This document shows positions 40,901 to 51,532 of a DNA stretch of 64,000 bases, piece after piece. This DNA is from Aeoliella mucimassa. Lineage in GTDB: Bacteria > Planctomycetota > Planctomycetia > Pirellulales > Lacipirellulaceae. The translations under genes and the position numbers were made by a program. Location of the stretch: positions 5,332,001-5,396,000 of the forward strand of contig NZ_CP036278.1 in the NCBI RefSeq assembly GCF_007748035.1. Reading direction: 5' to 3'. Under the pieces are notes generated by a model. That model was not told where the DNA came from. It saw only the letters and a list, made by a program, of their open reading frames with translations, and made no database searches. Every line of letters starts with the position of its first letter. Position 1 is the stretch's first letter.

Positions 40901-42313
40901 GCCCACGTGATGTTCGAAGAAGATTCGACCGTCAAGAAGGGCGACGTGCTCTGCGAATGGGATCCACACTCGATTCCAATTCTTGCCGAGACTGGTGGTA
41001 AGGTTCGCTTCGAAGACCTCATCGAAGGCGAAACGATTCGCGCCGAGAAAGAAGCCTCCGGCCATACTCGTTATCTGGTGATGGATCACAAGGGCGACCT
41101 GCATCCGCAGATCGTCGTAGAAGATCCCGCCGATGGCAAGATTCTTGACTTCTACTACATGCCCGAGAAGGCTTACCTGGAAGTTAAGGAAGGCGACGAG
41201 ATTGCTCCCGGTGCGGTGCTGGCCAAAACCCCGCGTGAAGCGGGTGGTAACCAGGACATCACGGGTGGTCTGCCTCGCGTGACCGAGATTTTCGAAGCAC
41301 GCAAGCCGAAAGATCCTGCGGTGATCGCCGAGATCGACGGTGTCGTCGAGATCATGCAAGAGAAGAAGCGTGGCAAGCGTTCGATTATCGTCCGCAGCGA
41401 AAGCGGCATCGAACGCGAGCATCTCGTGACGCAGAACAAGCACCCCCGCGTTCACACGGGCGACTTGGTCAAAGCGGGCGATTCGCTGGTCGATGGTCCT
41501 TTGGTACCGCACGACATCTTGCGTGTCTCTGGCGAAGAAGCGGTTCAGCAGTACCTGACTCGCGAGATTCAAAACGTGTACCGCAGTCAGCGTGTGGATA
41601 TTAACGACAAGCACATCGAGATCATCGTTTCGCAGATGCTGCGTAAGGTGAAGATCGAATCGCCGGGCGATACGGATCTGCTGCCAGGCAGTGTGGTCGA
41701 CAAGTACGACTTCCGTTTGGCTAACGAGAAAATCGCTCTCTGCTTGCGGATTTCGGACAAGGGCGACAGCGAGTTCGAAGAAGGAGCCATCGTTCCCAAG
41801 GACGTGCTCGAACAAGCCAACGCCCAGATCGAAGCCCTCGGCGGAACCCTGGCGAAGGGCGCCAAACCGAAGAAGGCCACGGCCGCTACCCAGTTGCTTG
41901 GTATTACCAAGGCCTCGGTGCAGAGCCAAAGCTTCATCTCGGCGGCGAGCTTCCAGGAAACCACCAAGGTGCTTACCGAAGCCGCCCTGGCTGGCCGAAC
42001 CGACAACCTGGTCGGCCTGAAAGAAAACGTGATCCTGGGTCACTTGATTCCTGCAGGTACCGGTTTCCGGAGCATTCAGGAGTCGGAAGTCCGGATCAAC
42101 CCCGAAGCCCTCGAAGCCCTCGCGGCCGAAAAGGCTTCGCTGCTGGAGAAGAGCTTCCCACTGCTGCAATCGGGCATGCCCGAGGCTGGCAACGGCGAAC
42201 TCCCACCCGCAGTGGGTCAGATTCCCAGCACCCTGGATGCCTTGCTCGGCAACGACCCCGAGCCACCAGCGATGGACGATGGAGACCTGCCTCCTTCGCC
42301 ACCGATGGAGTAA
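37928..42313 (+). CDS. rpoC: RNA polymerase subunit beta'
   Basis: 1461 residues. The N-terminal zinc finger is [20 protein letters not shown] near residue 57. The catalytic magnesium site is [14 protein letters not shown] near residue 458, and the second zinc-binding cluster is [13 protein letters not shown] around residue 880. The bridge and trigger helices follow ([18 protein letters not shown], then [13 protein letters not shown]). The C-terminus has a proline-rich acidic tail. AGGAG lies eight bases before the ATG at 37928. Confidence 0.98.
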   Translation: MSLLETSNFDRINDYASVKISLARPHDIRSWSFGEVKKPETINYRTYRPEKDGLFCERIFGPEKDWECACGKYRGMKYKGMICDRCGVKVTHSRVRRKRMGHIELAAPIVHIWFFKAMPSRLGSLLAMKTTSLEKVIYFQDYVVTNPGDTTLKPQQLLTEEEFRAAREEYGEGAFEADMGAEAIRKLLGALDLVKLSEELRVELKETGSKQKAKDLINRLKTVEAIRDSDNKPEWMVLDVIPVIPPDLRPLVLLDSGNFATSDLNDLYRRIINRNNRLKKLVDLNAPEVIIRNEKRMLQQSVDALFDNNRCKRPVLGSSNRPLKSLTDMIKGKQGRFRENLLGKRVDYSARSVIVVGPTLRLHQCGLPKKIALELYQPFIIRRLKELGHADTIKSAKKMLERKDEEVWDILEEVITNHPVLLNRAPTLHRMGIQAFEPTLVEGNAINLHPLVCKGFNADFDGDQMAVHLPLSIEAQVEAHTLMMSTHNIFSPANGAPIISPSQDVVMGCYYITMNVPDSKGDGMTFSSMEEVEMAHAAGKVSTHAKIKVRLPKDRCMREEMDNPNAKGKVIETTVGRVFFNMILPEGMPYYDTALVSRQLSKVISDCYEFLGRRRTIDLLDDMNRLGFKQSTLSGLSFATDDLVTPDSKGKILAAAEKEVLKRNKLYQRGIITEGERYNGVLDAWTHAREEITSAMMTALQNDFRDGGYVNPVYLMAHSGARGGVEQMRQLGGMRGLMAKPSGKIIETPIKANFREGLTVLEYFSSTHGARKGLADTALKTADSGYLTRKLADVAQNVVVTMHDCGTTKGITKGIIYRGEKVEVSLADSIRGRVSRSNIVNPITDEVIVGESELITGQIAGKIEELGLEKIQVRSGMTCDAPLGICRLCYGMDMSTGNLVEEGMAVGIIAAQSIGEPGTQLTMRTFHIGGVASGDVEKSDIKATKEGIVKYARLKAVVNAEGERIVLARNGELSLVDEKGREIEKYDVPTGAHVMFEEDSTVKKGDVLCEWDPHSIPILAETGGKVRFEDLIEGETIRAEKEASGHTRYLVMDHKGDLHPQIVVEDPADGKILDFYYMPEKAYLEVKEGDEIAPGAVLAKTPREAGGNQDITGGLPRVTEIFEARKPKDPAVIAEIDGVVEIMQEKKRGKRSIIVRSESGIEREHLVTQNKHPRVHTGDLVKAGDSLVDGPLVPHDILRVSGEEAVQQYLTREIQNVYRSQRVDINDKHIEIIVSQMLRKVKIESPGDTDLLPGSVVDKYDFRLANEKIALCLRISDKGDSEFEEGAIVPKDVLEQANAQIEALGGTLAKGAKPKKATAATQLLGITKASVQSQSFISAASFQETTKVLTEAALAGRTDNLVGLKENVILGHLIPAGTGFRSIQESEVRINPEALEALAAEKASLLEKSFPLLQSGMPEAGNGELPPAVGQIPSTLDALLGNDPEPPAMDDGDLPPSPPME

Positions 42314-42352
42314 TCCCTGCCGGGATTGCCGATATTGCGGTTCTTCCGAAAT

Positions 42353-42379
42353 CCCTGGCCTCAAAATTGCAGGCCAGGG
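42353..42379 (+). terminator. Hairpin after rpoC
   Basis: Stem CCCTGGCCT / AGGCCAGGG with a 9-base loop, 39 bases after the rpoC stop. No T-run follows. A second short stem CCCCAAAG-TC-CCTTGGGG type lies at 42421-42438. They separate rpoC from the str genes. Confidence 0.55.
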
Positions 42380-42473
42380 GCCGGTTGACCGCCGTAGATA
42401 TTCCCTTATATTGAGTGGTTCCCCAAAGTCCCTTGGGGCTGACCTAGACCACGTACTAACGCGTTATTGCACT

Positions 42474-42842
42474 ATGCCCACAATCAACCAACTAGTTCGC
42501 AAGAACCGCAAGGCGAAACGGAAGTTTTCCAAGTCGCCCGTGCTCGAGAAGTGCCCGCAAAAGCGTGGTGTCTGCCTGCAAGTGCGGACCATGACTCCTA
42601 AGAAGCCAAACTCCGCGTTGCGGAAAATTACCCGTGTTCGCTTGTCGAATGGCAAGGAAGTCACGGTATACATCCCCGGCGAAGGCCACACCCTGCAGGA
42701 ACACAGCATCGTGCTGGTCCGCGGTGGTCGTGTTCGCGACTTGCCGGGTGTTCGCTACCAGGTCGTCCGTGGTGCCCTTGATACGTTGGGTGTAAACGGT
42801 CGCAAGCAAAGCCGCAGCCGTTACGGTGCGAAGAAGGGTTAA
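42474..42842 (+). CDS. rpsL: 30S ribosomal protein S12
   Basis: 122 residues. It contains [12 protein letters not shown] at the start and [24 protein letters not shown] in the decoding-centre loop, including the lysine linked to streptomycin response. [27 protein letters not shown] follows. Codes for the decoding-site protein; first of the str genes. The start at 42474 gives MPTINQL. Confidence 0.98.
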   Translation: MPTINQLVRKNRKAKRKFSKSPVLEKCPQKRGVCLQVRTMTPKKPNSALRKITRVRLSNGKEVTVYIPGEGHTLQEHSIVLVRGGRVRDLPGVRYQVVRGALDTLGVNGRKQSRSRYGAKKG

Positions 42843-42950
42843 CACACACTCTCAGGCGGTCGGCCGACCTTGAATCACGGTTGGTCACCCGAAAACTGCC
42901 TGAACAGACATTTTAGCTGATTGCTAAACGCCAGTACTTGAGAGCCAAAT

Positions 42951-43421
42951 ATGGGTCGTATTACCGCCAGCCGCAAACAACTGAAGCCCGATCCCGTTTA
43001 CGGATCCGTGCTTGCATCCAAATTCACCAACTATCTGATGCTGGATGGCAAGAAGAGCACCGCACAGCGTGTGTTCTACGATGCATTGGACGAAATCAAA
43101 AAGCGTCTTCCCGACGAAGAGCCAATCGATGTATTCACCCAAGCGGTGGAGAACGTTAAGCCTTCGATCGAAGTTCGCAGTAAGCGTGTTGGTGGTGCTG
43201 CCTATCAGGTGCCGATGCAAGTGAATCGCACCCGTCAACAGTCGCTGGCGATTCGCTGGATTCTGATGGCCGTTCGCGAAAAGAAGGGTCGTCCCACCCA
43301 CATGAAGCTGGCCGACGAACTGGTTCAAGCATTCAACCGCGAGGGTACTGCAATGACCCGACGCGAAAACGTCCATCGTATGGCCGACGCCAACCGGGCA
43401 TTTGCTCACTTCGCCTGGTAA
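42951..43421 (+). CDS. rpsG: 30S ribosomal protein S7
   Basis: 156 residues. Typical segments are [56 protein letters not shown] and the closing [18 protein letters not shown]. It nucleates assembly of the 30S head. It lies 108 bases after rpsL and is followed by a terminator-like hairpin before the EF-G gene. Confidence 0.98.
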   Translation: MGRITASRKQLKPDPVYGSVLASKFTNYLMLDGKKSTAQRVFYDALDEIKKRLPDEEPIDVFTQAVENVKPSIEVRSKRVGGAAYQVPMQVNRTRQQSLAIRWILMAVREKKGRPTHMKLADELVQAFNREGTAMTRRENVHRMADANRAFAHFAW

Positions 43422-43437
43422 CGAAAGAAGTCATCAA

Positions 43438-43500
43438 GGCCAGGGGTCAGGGATCAAGGTTCTTATGGTAGAATCTTGGTCTCTGGCCCCTGGCTTTTTC
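43438..43500 (+). terminator. Terminator after rpsG
   Basis: Long imperfect stem: GGCCAGGGGTCAGGGATCAAG (one arm, 43439-43459) against CTTGGTCTCTGGCCCCTGGC, then TTTTT. It lies 17 bases after the stop and suggests that EF-G has its own promoter. Confidence 0.8.
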
Positions 43501-43561
43501 CATGCGCGGATCGTAACACCAAGCCGAACCAAGTATTTCCTGTTGCTGCGAGTCCTCCTGA

Positions 43562-43732
43562 TGCTCAAGGCATTGCTACTTACTACTGGCAACGTTTGTA
43601 GCGGTTGCAGTTGGTCTGTACTACTGGATCCATGTGAAAGGCTGGCTGGGTCTGAATGACTGGCGGCTGGAAATGCTGCTGGCACTATTACTAATTGGCA
43701 TCCCCGCAAGCATGGCCGCCCGAGCCATGTAA
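43562..43732 (+). pseudogene. Small membrane-protein frame without a usual start
   Basis: An open frame ends at TAA 43730-43732 and reads LATFVAVAVGLYYWIHVKGW, then LGLNDWRLEMLLALLLIGIP and ASMAARAM. It looks like a real two-segment membrane peptide. It has no ATG in frame near its start. The ATG at 43561 (MLKALLL) is in the neighbouring frame and would join it after a one-base shift. Either a rare start is used, or a frameshift has broken the gene, or the likeness is chance. Confidence 0.3.
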
Positions 43733-43790
43733 GCACAATTGGGAGTCGACTCGACGCTGCCCGTGCGAGCTCCGACTCCACCAAGAAATC

Positions 43791-45920
43791 ATGGCTACCG
43801 ACCTTACCAAAGTTCGCAACCTCGGCATCATTGCTCACATCGATGCCGGCAAGACCACCGTTACCGAGCAAATGCTGTGGGTCAGCGGCGCAAAGCATCG
43901 CGCCGGCGCCGTGGATCAAGGTACTACCACCACCGACGACGATCCCGAGGAAGGCGAGCGGGGCATCACCATCTATTCGGCGTGCGTGCAATTCCCTTGG
44001 AAAGAGGTGAACATCAACCTGATCGACACGCCCGGGCATGTCGACTTTACTGCTGAAGTAGAGCGAAGCCTGCGAGTGCTCGACGGAGCGGTGGTAGTGT
44101 TTAGCGCCCGAGAAGGTGTAGAGGCTCAAAGCGAAACCGTATGGCGTCAGGCTAACAAGTATGGCGTGCCACGGATTGCCTTCATTAACAAGCTCGATCG
44201 TGAAGGGGCCGACTTCCACGCGGTGCTGGAAGAAATCGAGAACCGGTTGCACGCGACGCCGGTTCCGCTACAGATTCCCGTTGGGCAAGGACCTCCCCAC
44301 ACCGACAATCCATTCCGTGGCGTGATCGATCTTATCCGCATGAAGCTGCTCACCTTCCCCGGCGGGAAGGAAGACATTCGCATCGACGAAGAAGACGTTC
44401 CCGAAGAACTGCTTACCGAGGCTCAACTCTATCGCGAGAAGCTGCTGGAATCGCTTTATGACTACAGCAACGAGTTGATGGAACTGGCACTTGCCGAAGA
44501 GCCGATTCCGGAGAAGCTGATCCATCGCGTGATTCGCGACGCCACGGTGCATCAGCAAATCCAACCCTTGCTCTGCGGTTCGGCCCTGCATGGCATGGGC
44601 GTGCAGCCACTGCTCGACGCGGTGGCCGCCTATCTGCCGAATCCGCTGGAGATGCCTCCCGTGGTTGGCACCGATCCGAGCAGCAAATCGGGAGGAAAGA
44701 AGGGGGAAGAAGGCGAGAGCAAGAAGATCTCGCGCAAGCCGGACACCACCGAACCGTTTTGTGCATTGGTGTTCAAGGTGCAACCATTCAAGACTGGCGA
44801 CCTGCACTGGATTCGCATCTACTCCGGCGAGCTTAAACCGAACAGCCGTGTGCTGAACGCAGGCAAGAACAAGAAAGAAAACGTCGCGCAGCTCTGGCGG
44901 CTGCATGCGAGCAAGAAAGACGAGCAACTCACCGAAACCCAAGCGGGCGATATCTGTGCGGTGATTGGACTGCGCAACAGCATTACCGGCGACACGCTGT
45001 GCGATACTCGTGAGCCGATTCAACTCGAGTCGATTGAGTTCCCCGATACCGTGATCTCGATGGCTATCGAACCAGAGAGTACAACTGACAAGAAGAAGCT
45101 CTCCGACGTGCTCGATATGCTTCGCAAGCAAGACCCCACGTTTGCCGCGATTGAGAACGAAGAGACCGGCCAGACCATCATCAGCGGTATGGGCGAGTTG
45201 CATCTGGAAGTGATCCAGCACAAGCTTGAACGCGATTACAAACTGAACGTCAAGGTGCATCGCCCACGAGTGAGTTACCGCGAAACGGTCGACAAGGCGG
45301 TCGAAGTAGTCGGCGAGTGCAATCGCTTGATCAACGGCGTCCAACATACCGCAGCGGTAAAGCTACGCGTCGAACCGTTCGTAGCCACCGGGCCGCTGGC
45401 CGCCCATGCTCCACCGGTTACTGTTACGGTCGACCCCAATCACGGGCTTCCCAACGAATACTTGAATGTGGTGATGGAAGAGCTGGAAAACGCCGCCGCT
45501 GGTGGTGGTTCGCTAGGCTTCCCGCTAATGCGAATGAAGGTCACCGTGCTGGGCGGCGAAGTACACGAGACCGACGCGACGGAAATCGCCTTCCGCACGG
45601 CCGCCAATCACGCGTTTGACACAGGACTGCGTGAAGCAGGCATTGTGCTGCTTGAACCGATTATGAAGCTTGAGCTATCTACACCGGATGAGCACGTCGG
45701 CGACCTGGTAGGTGACCTCCAACAGCGACGAGCCATCATCCATCAAACCGAGACTCGCGGCAACGACACGGTACTGCATGCCGAGGCACCACTAGCCAAC
45801 CTGTTTGGGTACTCCAGTGCCATGCGGAGTCTGAGCCAAGGTCGGGCAGGGTGTTCGATGACGCCGAGCGACTACGGGCCTGCTCCCGACGAAGTAGTGA
45901 AGAAGTTCCTCGGCGAATAA
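43791..45920 (+). CDS. fusA: Elongation factor G (divergent type)
   Basis: GTPase that drives translocation or ribosome recycling. 709 residues. The P-loop is AHIDAGKTT near residue 14, then ERGITIYSA, DTPGHVDF and NKLDREG. Domains II-V are complete, with GMGELHLEVI and a final GYSSAMRSLSQGRAG. Switch I (VDQGTTTTDDDPEEGERGIT) differs from standard EF-G, and a Lys/Glu-rich insert (SKSGGKKGEEGESKKISRKP) lies around residue 300 at the G/II boundary. Its place after rpsL-rpsG points to the main EF-G, but it may belong to the spirochaete/planctomycete subfamily. Start at MATDLTKVRN. Confidence 0.94.
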   Translation: MATDLTKVRNLGIIAHIDAGKTTVTEQMLWVSGAKHRAGAVDQGTTTTDDDPEEGERGITIYSACVQFPWKEVNINLIDTPGHVDFTAEVERSLRVLDGAVVVFSAREGVEAQSETVWRQANKYGVPRIAFINKLDREGADFHAVLEEIENRLHATPVPLQIPVGQGPPHTDNPFRGVIDLIRMKLLTFPGGKEDIRIDEEDVPEELLTEAQLYREKLLESLYDYSNELMELALAEEPIPEKLIHRVIRDATVHQQIQPLLCGSALHGMGVQPLLDAVAAYLPNPLEMPPVVGTDPSSKSGGKKGEEGESKKISRKPDTTEPFCALVFKVQPFKTGDLHWIRIYSGELKPNSRVLNAGKNKKENVAQLWRLHASKKDEQLTETQAGDICAVIGLRNSITGDTLCDTREPIQLESIEFPDTVISMAIEPESTTDKKKLSDVLDMLRKQDPTFAAIENEETGQTIISGMGELHLEVIQHKLERDYKLNVKVHRPRVSYRETVDKAVEVVGECNRLINGVQHTAAVKLRVEPFVATGPLAAHAPPVTVTVDPNHGLPNEYLNVVMEELENAAAGGGSLGFPLMRMKVTVLGGEVHETDATEIAFRTAANHAFDTGLREAGIVLLEPIMKLELSTPDEHVGDLVGDLQQRRAIIHQTETRGNDTVLHAEAPLANLFGYSSAMRSLSQGRAGCSMTPSDYGPAPDEVVKKFLGE

Positions 45921-46290
45921 CACCAACTTGCTTTCTGCCAACAGTATCCTGTTCCGCAAGCCAGCTTTGTCGGTTGTGCAGATGAAACGGCCTGAAAACG
46001 GGTGAGATTAAAGGCCATCCTCCCCGAACACTACCAAGCCAGCCTGCGTAGCATTAGAGAAGAGACATAGGCAACTCGAGGCTGAATGTTTGCGCATTAC
46101 CAGAAGCCTGCAAACAGATGCTCGGTGGGGACGGTTTCTCGCCACTCTCACGGCGGTCCTGTCAGCGATCCATTGCTTGACACTCCCAGAACACAGGCCT
46201 ATTCTTACAAAGTATTATTTACACTTGGCCTAGTGTGCGCAAAGTACTACCTGCAAAGCACTTAAGCACCTTTTCCCAGGCAGCTCCCCC
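45921..46290. other. Intergenic region before the EpsI-like gene
   Basis: About 370 bases. No frame looks coding and no strong terminator is seen. It should hold the end of the EF-G message and the promoter of the next gene. Confidence 0.4.
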
Positions 46291-47130
46291 ATGACGAAAT
46301 ACCTACCTTTTATCGTACTTTTACCGGTCCTCGCGGTACTAACTGGCTACCAGTGGTACCTGATGAATTGGGTGTGGGGAGCCAATATGCCAGCCAAGCA
46401 ATGTGCTTACTTGCTGCAAACCGGCATCCCTAAGGAATTTGGCGACTGGGTTGGTGAAGACAACGAGGTAGCCGAGGACGTTCGTAAACTGGCCGGTGCC
46501 GATGGCTACATCGATCGTATCTACCGCAACAAGAAAACCAATGAACAAGTATCCATTTGGTTTATCGTGGGGCACTTCCGCCAAGTTTCGCAACACACGC
46601 CTAACATCTGTTATGTGAATGCGGGTTACGAACAAGTTGGCAAGATCGGTGCTGTTGATATCGATGTGCCGCAACTCCCGACCGCAGAATTCTCGACGGC
46701 CAAGTTTCGCCTTGCCCGCAATGGTCAGGAAGCCTTTCAGCGAGTTTATTGGGCATGGTGGAAACCCGAACCACTTGCCGAAGGAACCTCGGCCGACAAT
46801 GTATCGATCGTCTGGACAAGTCCAGAGGACGCACGTGTTGCATTTGGTTACTGCCGGGCACTTTACAAGCTCTATTTCACCTCGATATCTAGCCCCGACG
46901 AAAAGGCCACCGAGAGTGTTTGCTTAGAGTTCGCACGCGAGTTCTTGCCAATCGCCGATAAGGCAATCCGTGAAAGCGGACTTGTGATGGTGTTGGACGA
47001 TTTGCCAGCCGACGCCAAGCAAGTATTTGAGGAAATGGAAGCCGCCAACTCTGGCCAAAACAAGCAACCAGCCAATAAAGAAGAGACGGAAGACATCGAG
47101 CAGACTGAGGCCGCCGACCAGGCTGCCTAA
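46291..47130 (+). CDS. Exosortase-associated EpsI-family protein
   Basis: 279 residues. An N-terminal membrane anchor (YLPFIVLLPVLAVLTGYQWYL) is followed by a DUF3485/EpsI domain. Diagnostic segments are FGDWVGEDNEV, VSIWFIVGHFRQVSQHTPNICYVNAGYE (with the HTPNICY motif at 102-108) and RVYWAWWKPEP. Such proteins occur with exosortases and polysaccharide export and act outside the cytoplasmic membrane. Here no exosortase is adjacent. The C-terminal 45 residues are acidic and Gln/Glu-rich. It fits the PEP-CTERM protein at 1.4 kb. Start chosen by the anchor. Confidence 0.83.
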   Translation: MTKYLPFIVLLPVLAVLTGYQWYLMNWVWGANMPAKQCAYLLQTGIPKEFGDWVGEDNEVAEDVRKLAGADGYIDRIYRNKKTNEQVSIWFIVGHFRQVSQHTPNICYVNAGYEQVGKIGAVDIDVPQLPTAEFSTAKFRLARNGQEAFQRVYWAWWKPEPLAEGTSADNVSIVWTSPEDARVAFGYCRALYKLYFTSISSPDEKATESVCLEFAREFLPIADKAIRESGLVMVLDDLPADAKQVFEEMEAANSGQNKQPANKEETEDIEQTEAADQAA

Positions 47131-47196
47131 TATCTGACTCCCTGCGATTGGTAGCTGTCTTCTACTGGTTTTCACCATTACTAACCAACGGCTGCC

Positions 47197-49047
47197 ATGG
47201 ATTCATTGCCGACACCTATCTACCTATCGCTTCTGCTGACTGTTGGCATTGCAGCGCAGTGGTTGGCATGGCGATTCAAGTTGCCGGCGATTGTGCTGCT
47301 ACTATTCTTTGGCTTCGGACTTGGTTATCTAGTCGGCCCTCCCGAAGATTACCTGGAAGGCTCTTCGATACTGTTCCCCATGGTGTCGCTTGCCGTCGGG
47401 GTGATCCTATTCGAAGGAGGTCTGTCGCTAAGTTTCAAAGAGATTCGCGATCATAGCGGCGTCGTCATTCGGCTAGTCACCATTGGCCTACTAATCACTG
47501 CAGTGCTCACCGCGCTAGCGGCTCACTGGCTGGTCGGTTTCTCCTGGCCAATGGCAGCATTGGTCGGCGCGCTGCTCACCGTTAGCGGGCCTACGGTTAT
47601 TCTTCCACTATTGCGCCAGGTACGCCCGGAGCGCAAGCTCGGTTCGGTCGTCAAATGGGAAGGCATTATCAACGACCCCATCGGAGCGGTGCTGGCTGCG
47701 TTGGTTTACGAAGCGGTCGCCCATCCCTCGGCCGACACCATGGCTCATGGCACGCTAGTAGCGCTCGGCAAAACAGTGGTTATCGGAATCGGTCTCGGTT
47801 ACATCGGTGGCTGGGGAATCCGCGAACTAATGCGACGCTACCTGGTGCCCGACTACCTGCAGAATCCTGTGATTCTGGCGCTGGTCCTCATGGCATTTGC
47901 GGTTTCGAACCTGCTGCAACCCGAGTCGGGTCTGGTTACGGTCACCGCACTCGGCATGTACCTAGCCAATCAGCACAAGGTGACCATCAAGCACGTCATC
48001 GAGTTCAAAGAGAATCTGCGCGTGCTTTTGCTCTCGGTACTCTTCATTGCGCTAGCCTCGCGAATCCAACCGACCGCTGAGCAGCTTAAGGATGTTGGCT
48101 GGGGTGGTGCCGTCATGGTGTTGATGCTGATCCTGGTGGTCCGCCCACTAGCAGTTTTCATCTCGACCATCGGCAGCGAACTGACTCAAAAGCAACGCAT
48201 GTTCCTGGCGTGGATTCACCCTCGCGGAATCGTTGCGGCTTCGGTGGCCACCCTGTTTGCGTTCGGCATCGCGAAGAACAACTCGGAATACGCCGCCGAA
48301 GGCGACAAGCTAGTACTCATTACCTTTCTCACCGTCGTGGGAACGGTCACTATCTACGGGCTGTCGCTCGGCCCCTTGGCACGCTGGTTGGGCCTCTCCC
48401 GCGAAGATCCCCAGGGCGTGATGTTCGTCGGTGCGACTCCTGTGAACCGCGAAATCGCGAAGGCGCTCAAGAACGAAGGATTCTCGACGTTGATGGTCGA
48501 CACGAACCCCGAGAACATCTCCGCCGCCCGCATGGATGGGCTTTCGGTCTGCTACGCCAGCATCGGCAGCGAATTCGTGCACAGCGAGACCGACCTAGGC
48601 GACGTGGGGAAATTGCTGGCGATGACCCCCAACGACGAAGTAAATACGCTGGCTGTCAGTCAATTTGCCGAACAATTTGGCTCGGCGAATGTCTATCAGT
48701 TAGCCCTGCACGAGAAAACCAGCGAACGACATCAGCGGATTCCATCTCACTTGCGAGGTCGAATCCTGTTTACCCAGGATCTCACGGAAGATCGCCTACG
48801 AGAACTGTACGAAGATGGGTATCGCATCAAGAAAACCACTCTGAGCGACGATTTCACCCTCGACGATTTCCGCACAAAATATGGCGAGACCGCGGTGATA
48901 ATGTTCCTGGTGCCCGAAAAAGGCCGCCTTCGTGTGCTGGCCACTAACAGCGAATTGACCCCGCAAGCGGGCAACAAAGTAATCGCTCTGGTAAGCGGCG
49001 AGCATAGCAACACCTCAGGCAGCGGCACTCGCCCAGCCATGGGCTAG
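47197..49047 (+). CDS. CPA1-type cation:proton antiporter with TrkA-N-like domain
   Basis: 616 residues. About twelve membrane segments fill residues 1-400. They include VSLAVGVILFEGGLSLSFKEI, LVGALLTVSGPTVILPLLR and the KWEGIINDPIGAVLAAL segment, whose Asp is the ion-binding residue of the family. From residue 408 a nucleotide-binding RCK/TrkA-N-like domain follows (GVMFVGATPVNREIAKALKN). A C-terminal TrkA-C-like part ends the protein. It probably exchanges sodium or potassium for protons and is gated by a nucleotide. It ends 62 bases before the tRNA used by the integrated element. Confidence 0.9.
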   Translation: MDSLPTPIYLSLLLTVGIAAQWLAWRFKLPAIVLLLFFGFGLGYLVGPPEDYLEGSSILFPMVSLAVGVILFEGGLSLSFKEIRDHSGVVIRLVTIGLLITAVLTALAAHWLVGFSWPMAALVGALLTVSGPTVILPLLRQVRPERKLGSVVKWEGIINDPIGAVLAALVYEAVAHPSADTMAHGTLVALGKTVVIGIGLGYIGGWGIRELMRRYLVPDYLQNPVILALVLMAFAVSNLLQPESGLVTVTALGMYLANQHKVTIKHVIEFKENLRVLLLSVLFIALASRIQPTAEQLKDVGWGGAVMVLMLILVVRPLAVFISTIGSELTQKQRMFLAWIHPRGIVAASVATLFAFGIAKNNSEYAAEGDKLVLITFLTVVGTVTIYGLSLGPLARWLGLSREDPQGVMFVGATPVNREIAKALKNEGFSTLMVDTNPENISAARMDGLSVCYASIGSEFVHSETDLGDVGKLLAMTPNDEVNTLAVSQFAEQFGSANVYQLALHEKTSERHQRIPSHLRGRILFTQDLTEDRLRELYEDGYRIKKTTLSDDFTLDDFRTKYGETAVIMFLVPEKGRLRVLATNSELTPQAGNKVIALVSGEHSNTSGSGTRPAMG

Positions 49048-49109
49048 GTGTGTATACTTGATAACTTACCAAGGGGCGGATCCTCGCGATCCAGGCCCAC
49101 GTACAACTT

Positions 49110-50435
<1,326 letters not shown>

Positions 50436-50447
50436 TGATTCCCCCCT

Positions 50448-50515
50448 CCTGGTAACACCTGTCGTGGGTTAGTTCAAAATTACGCTGCCGCGGTGATGGC
50501 CTCGGCCAGCGTAGG
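50448..50515. repeat. Direct repeat upstream of the integrase, copy 1
   Basis: Begins CCTGGTAACACCTGTCGTGG and continues through a TCAAAAT(T/C)ACGC segment and a GCCGCGG...GGCC hairpin region. Closely matches 50602-50670. It starts 12 bases before the integrase start codon on the minus strand. Confidence 0.75.
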
Positions 50516-50601
50516 TATCAAAGGTCATGCCGACCGCTTCCGTGCGATTCTGACGCTTCCTGTGGCTGCCTTTCTGGCAGTTTTCACTTTCTCCGCCTCA
50601 A

Positions 50602-50670
50602 CCTGGTAACACCTGTCGTGGGTTACACTCAAAATCACGCCGCCGCGACTCTCGCCGCGGCCGGCGTGGG
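50602..50670. repeat. Direct repeat upstream of the integrase, copy 2
   Basis: The first 24 bases are identical to copy 1, 154 bases away; the rest is similar and again carries a GCGGCC-rich hairpin. It ends just before the stop codon of the gene at 50679. Confidence 0.75.
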
Positions 50671-50678
50671 TCTCTCTA

Positions 50679-51041
50679 CTACTTCGATCGCAGCTCTTCT
50701 AGGTAATGCTCGATCGACTCGATCAAGCCTACCGCGAGTTGCAGGTTGATCGATTTGCCGTGAGCCACTCTATTGAGGCTCACCGCATATCGCTTCGCTT
50801 TGCTCGCTACAGGGCTTGGCAGCAAGTCGTGAAGCACCGCAGCGTCAACTAGTGCGACGATACCGCTAGGGTGCTTGGGCTCGCACCCCGCATCGGCGAC
50901 GATCTCACGCAAAGCACTTTCAAGGGCTAGGCGTGCGGTGATGAGGGCGGGTGCGATCCATCCCAGCAAAGCAAGTGGCTTTGCTGCCTCCAATAGATCG
51001 TGCCCGACCACGTGCGCCCTAGGTACGACGGTTGCCATCAT
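50679..51041 (-). CDS. HEPN/DUF4145-like protein, element gene
   Basis: 120 residues. The helical pattern DLLEAAKPLALLG, then ALITARLALESALREIVADAG, and VSLNRVAHGKSINLQ resembles small HEPN or DUF4145-like folds, with a near-terminal N-x-x-AHG. That is only likeness by eye. The start at 51041 overlaps the upstream stop by ATGA, which supports it; the longer frame lies antisense to no known feature and looks non-coding. It is followed by the integrase region. Confidence 0.55.
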   Translation of the reverse strand: MMATVVPRAHVVGHDLLEAAKPLALLGWIAPALITARLALESALREIVADAGCEPKHPSGIVALVDAAVLHDLLPSPVASKAKRYAVSLNRVAHGKSINLQLAVGLIESIEHYLEELRSK

Positions 51042-51484
51042 TCGCAGCCCCCTTCCGATTCGCCGGTCACGTCCGCCAGCACCTCGGCCAGTTCGGCCTT
51101 GCTGATCGGTTCCACGTCGACCCACTTGATCCCGGCGGGGAAAACCACTTCGTCGGTCGATAGCTGCTTGGCCGCGACGTTCGCGGCCCACTCGGCCCGC
51201 GCCTGCTCGGTGGCAGCATTTAGCTCTGCTCGCCTCGCTAATCGCCGCGCCGAGCGAGCTAACGCCCGATCGCGATTCGTGACTGCGCTGAGCTTCTTTT
51301 CCGAGGCCATGAACCTTGCGATTCGATCGGCCGCCGCATTCGCATAGCTGCAGCGGGGGCAGCGACAAGATTCCTTGTAGTGGTGCTCCCCTCGCTCGAT
51401 GTCTACGTCCTTCAGCGCTCGCTTGCTAGCCGGGGAACGTGAAGAAAGGGGGGCGACTCGCTTGTTTTTCGCAACACTTATCAT
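51038..51484 (-). CDS. Element protein with cysteine cluster, unknown
   Basis: 148 residues. It has a CRCPRC cluster near residue 43, in HHYKESCRCPRCSY, possibly a metal site. A basic helical region follows (RALARSARRLARRAELNAATEQARAEWAANVAAK), then an acidic C-terminus. I take the ATG at 51484, with GGAAGG about ten bases upstream. A longer frame from 51628 would run through the three-way-junction element and is less likely. It is coupled by ATGA to the next gene. Confidence 0.5.
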   Translation of the reverse strand: MISVAKNKRVAPLSSRSPASKRALKDVDIERGEHHYKESCRCPRCSYANAAADRIARFMASEKKLSAVTNRDRALARSARRLARRAELNAATEQARAEWAANVAAKQLSTDEVVFPAGIKWVDVEPISKAELAEVLADVTGESEGGCE

Positions 51485-51532
51485 CCGCGTTGAACCTTCC
51501 ATGGATCGCCAGAGTGGCGAGTCCATAAAGAA

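Noticed and set aside
39086-42364. Long minus-strand frames opposite rpoC (381 and 688 residues)
   Set aside because: They are shadows of rpoC codon bias; there is no motif, and the plus-strand gene is certain.
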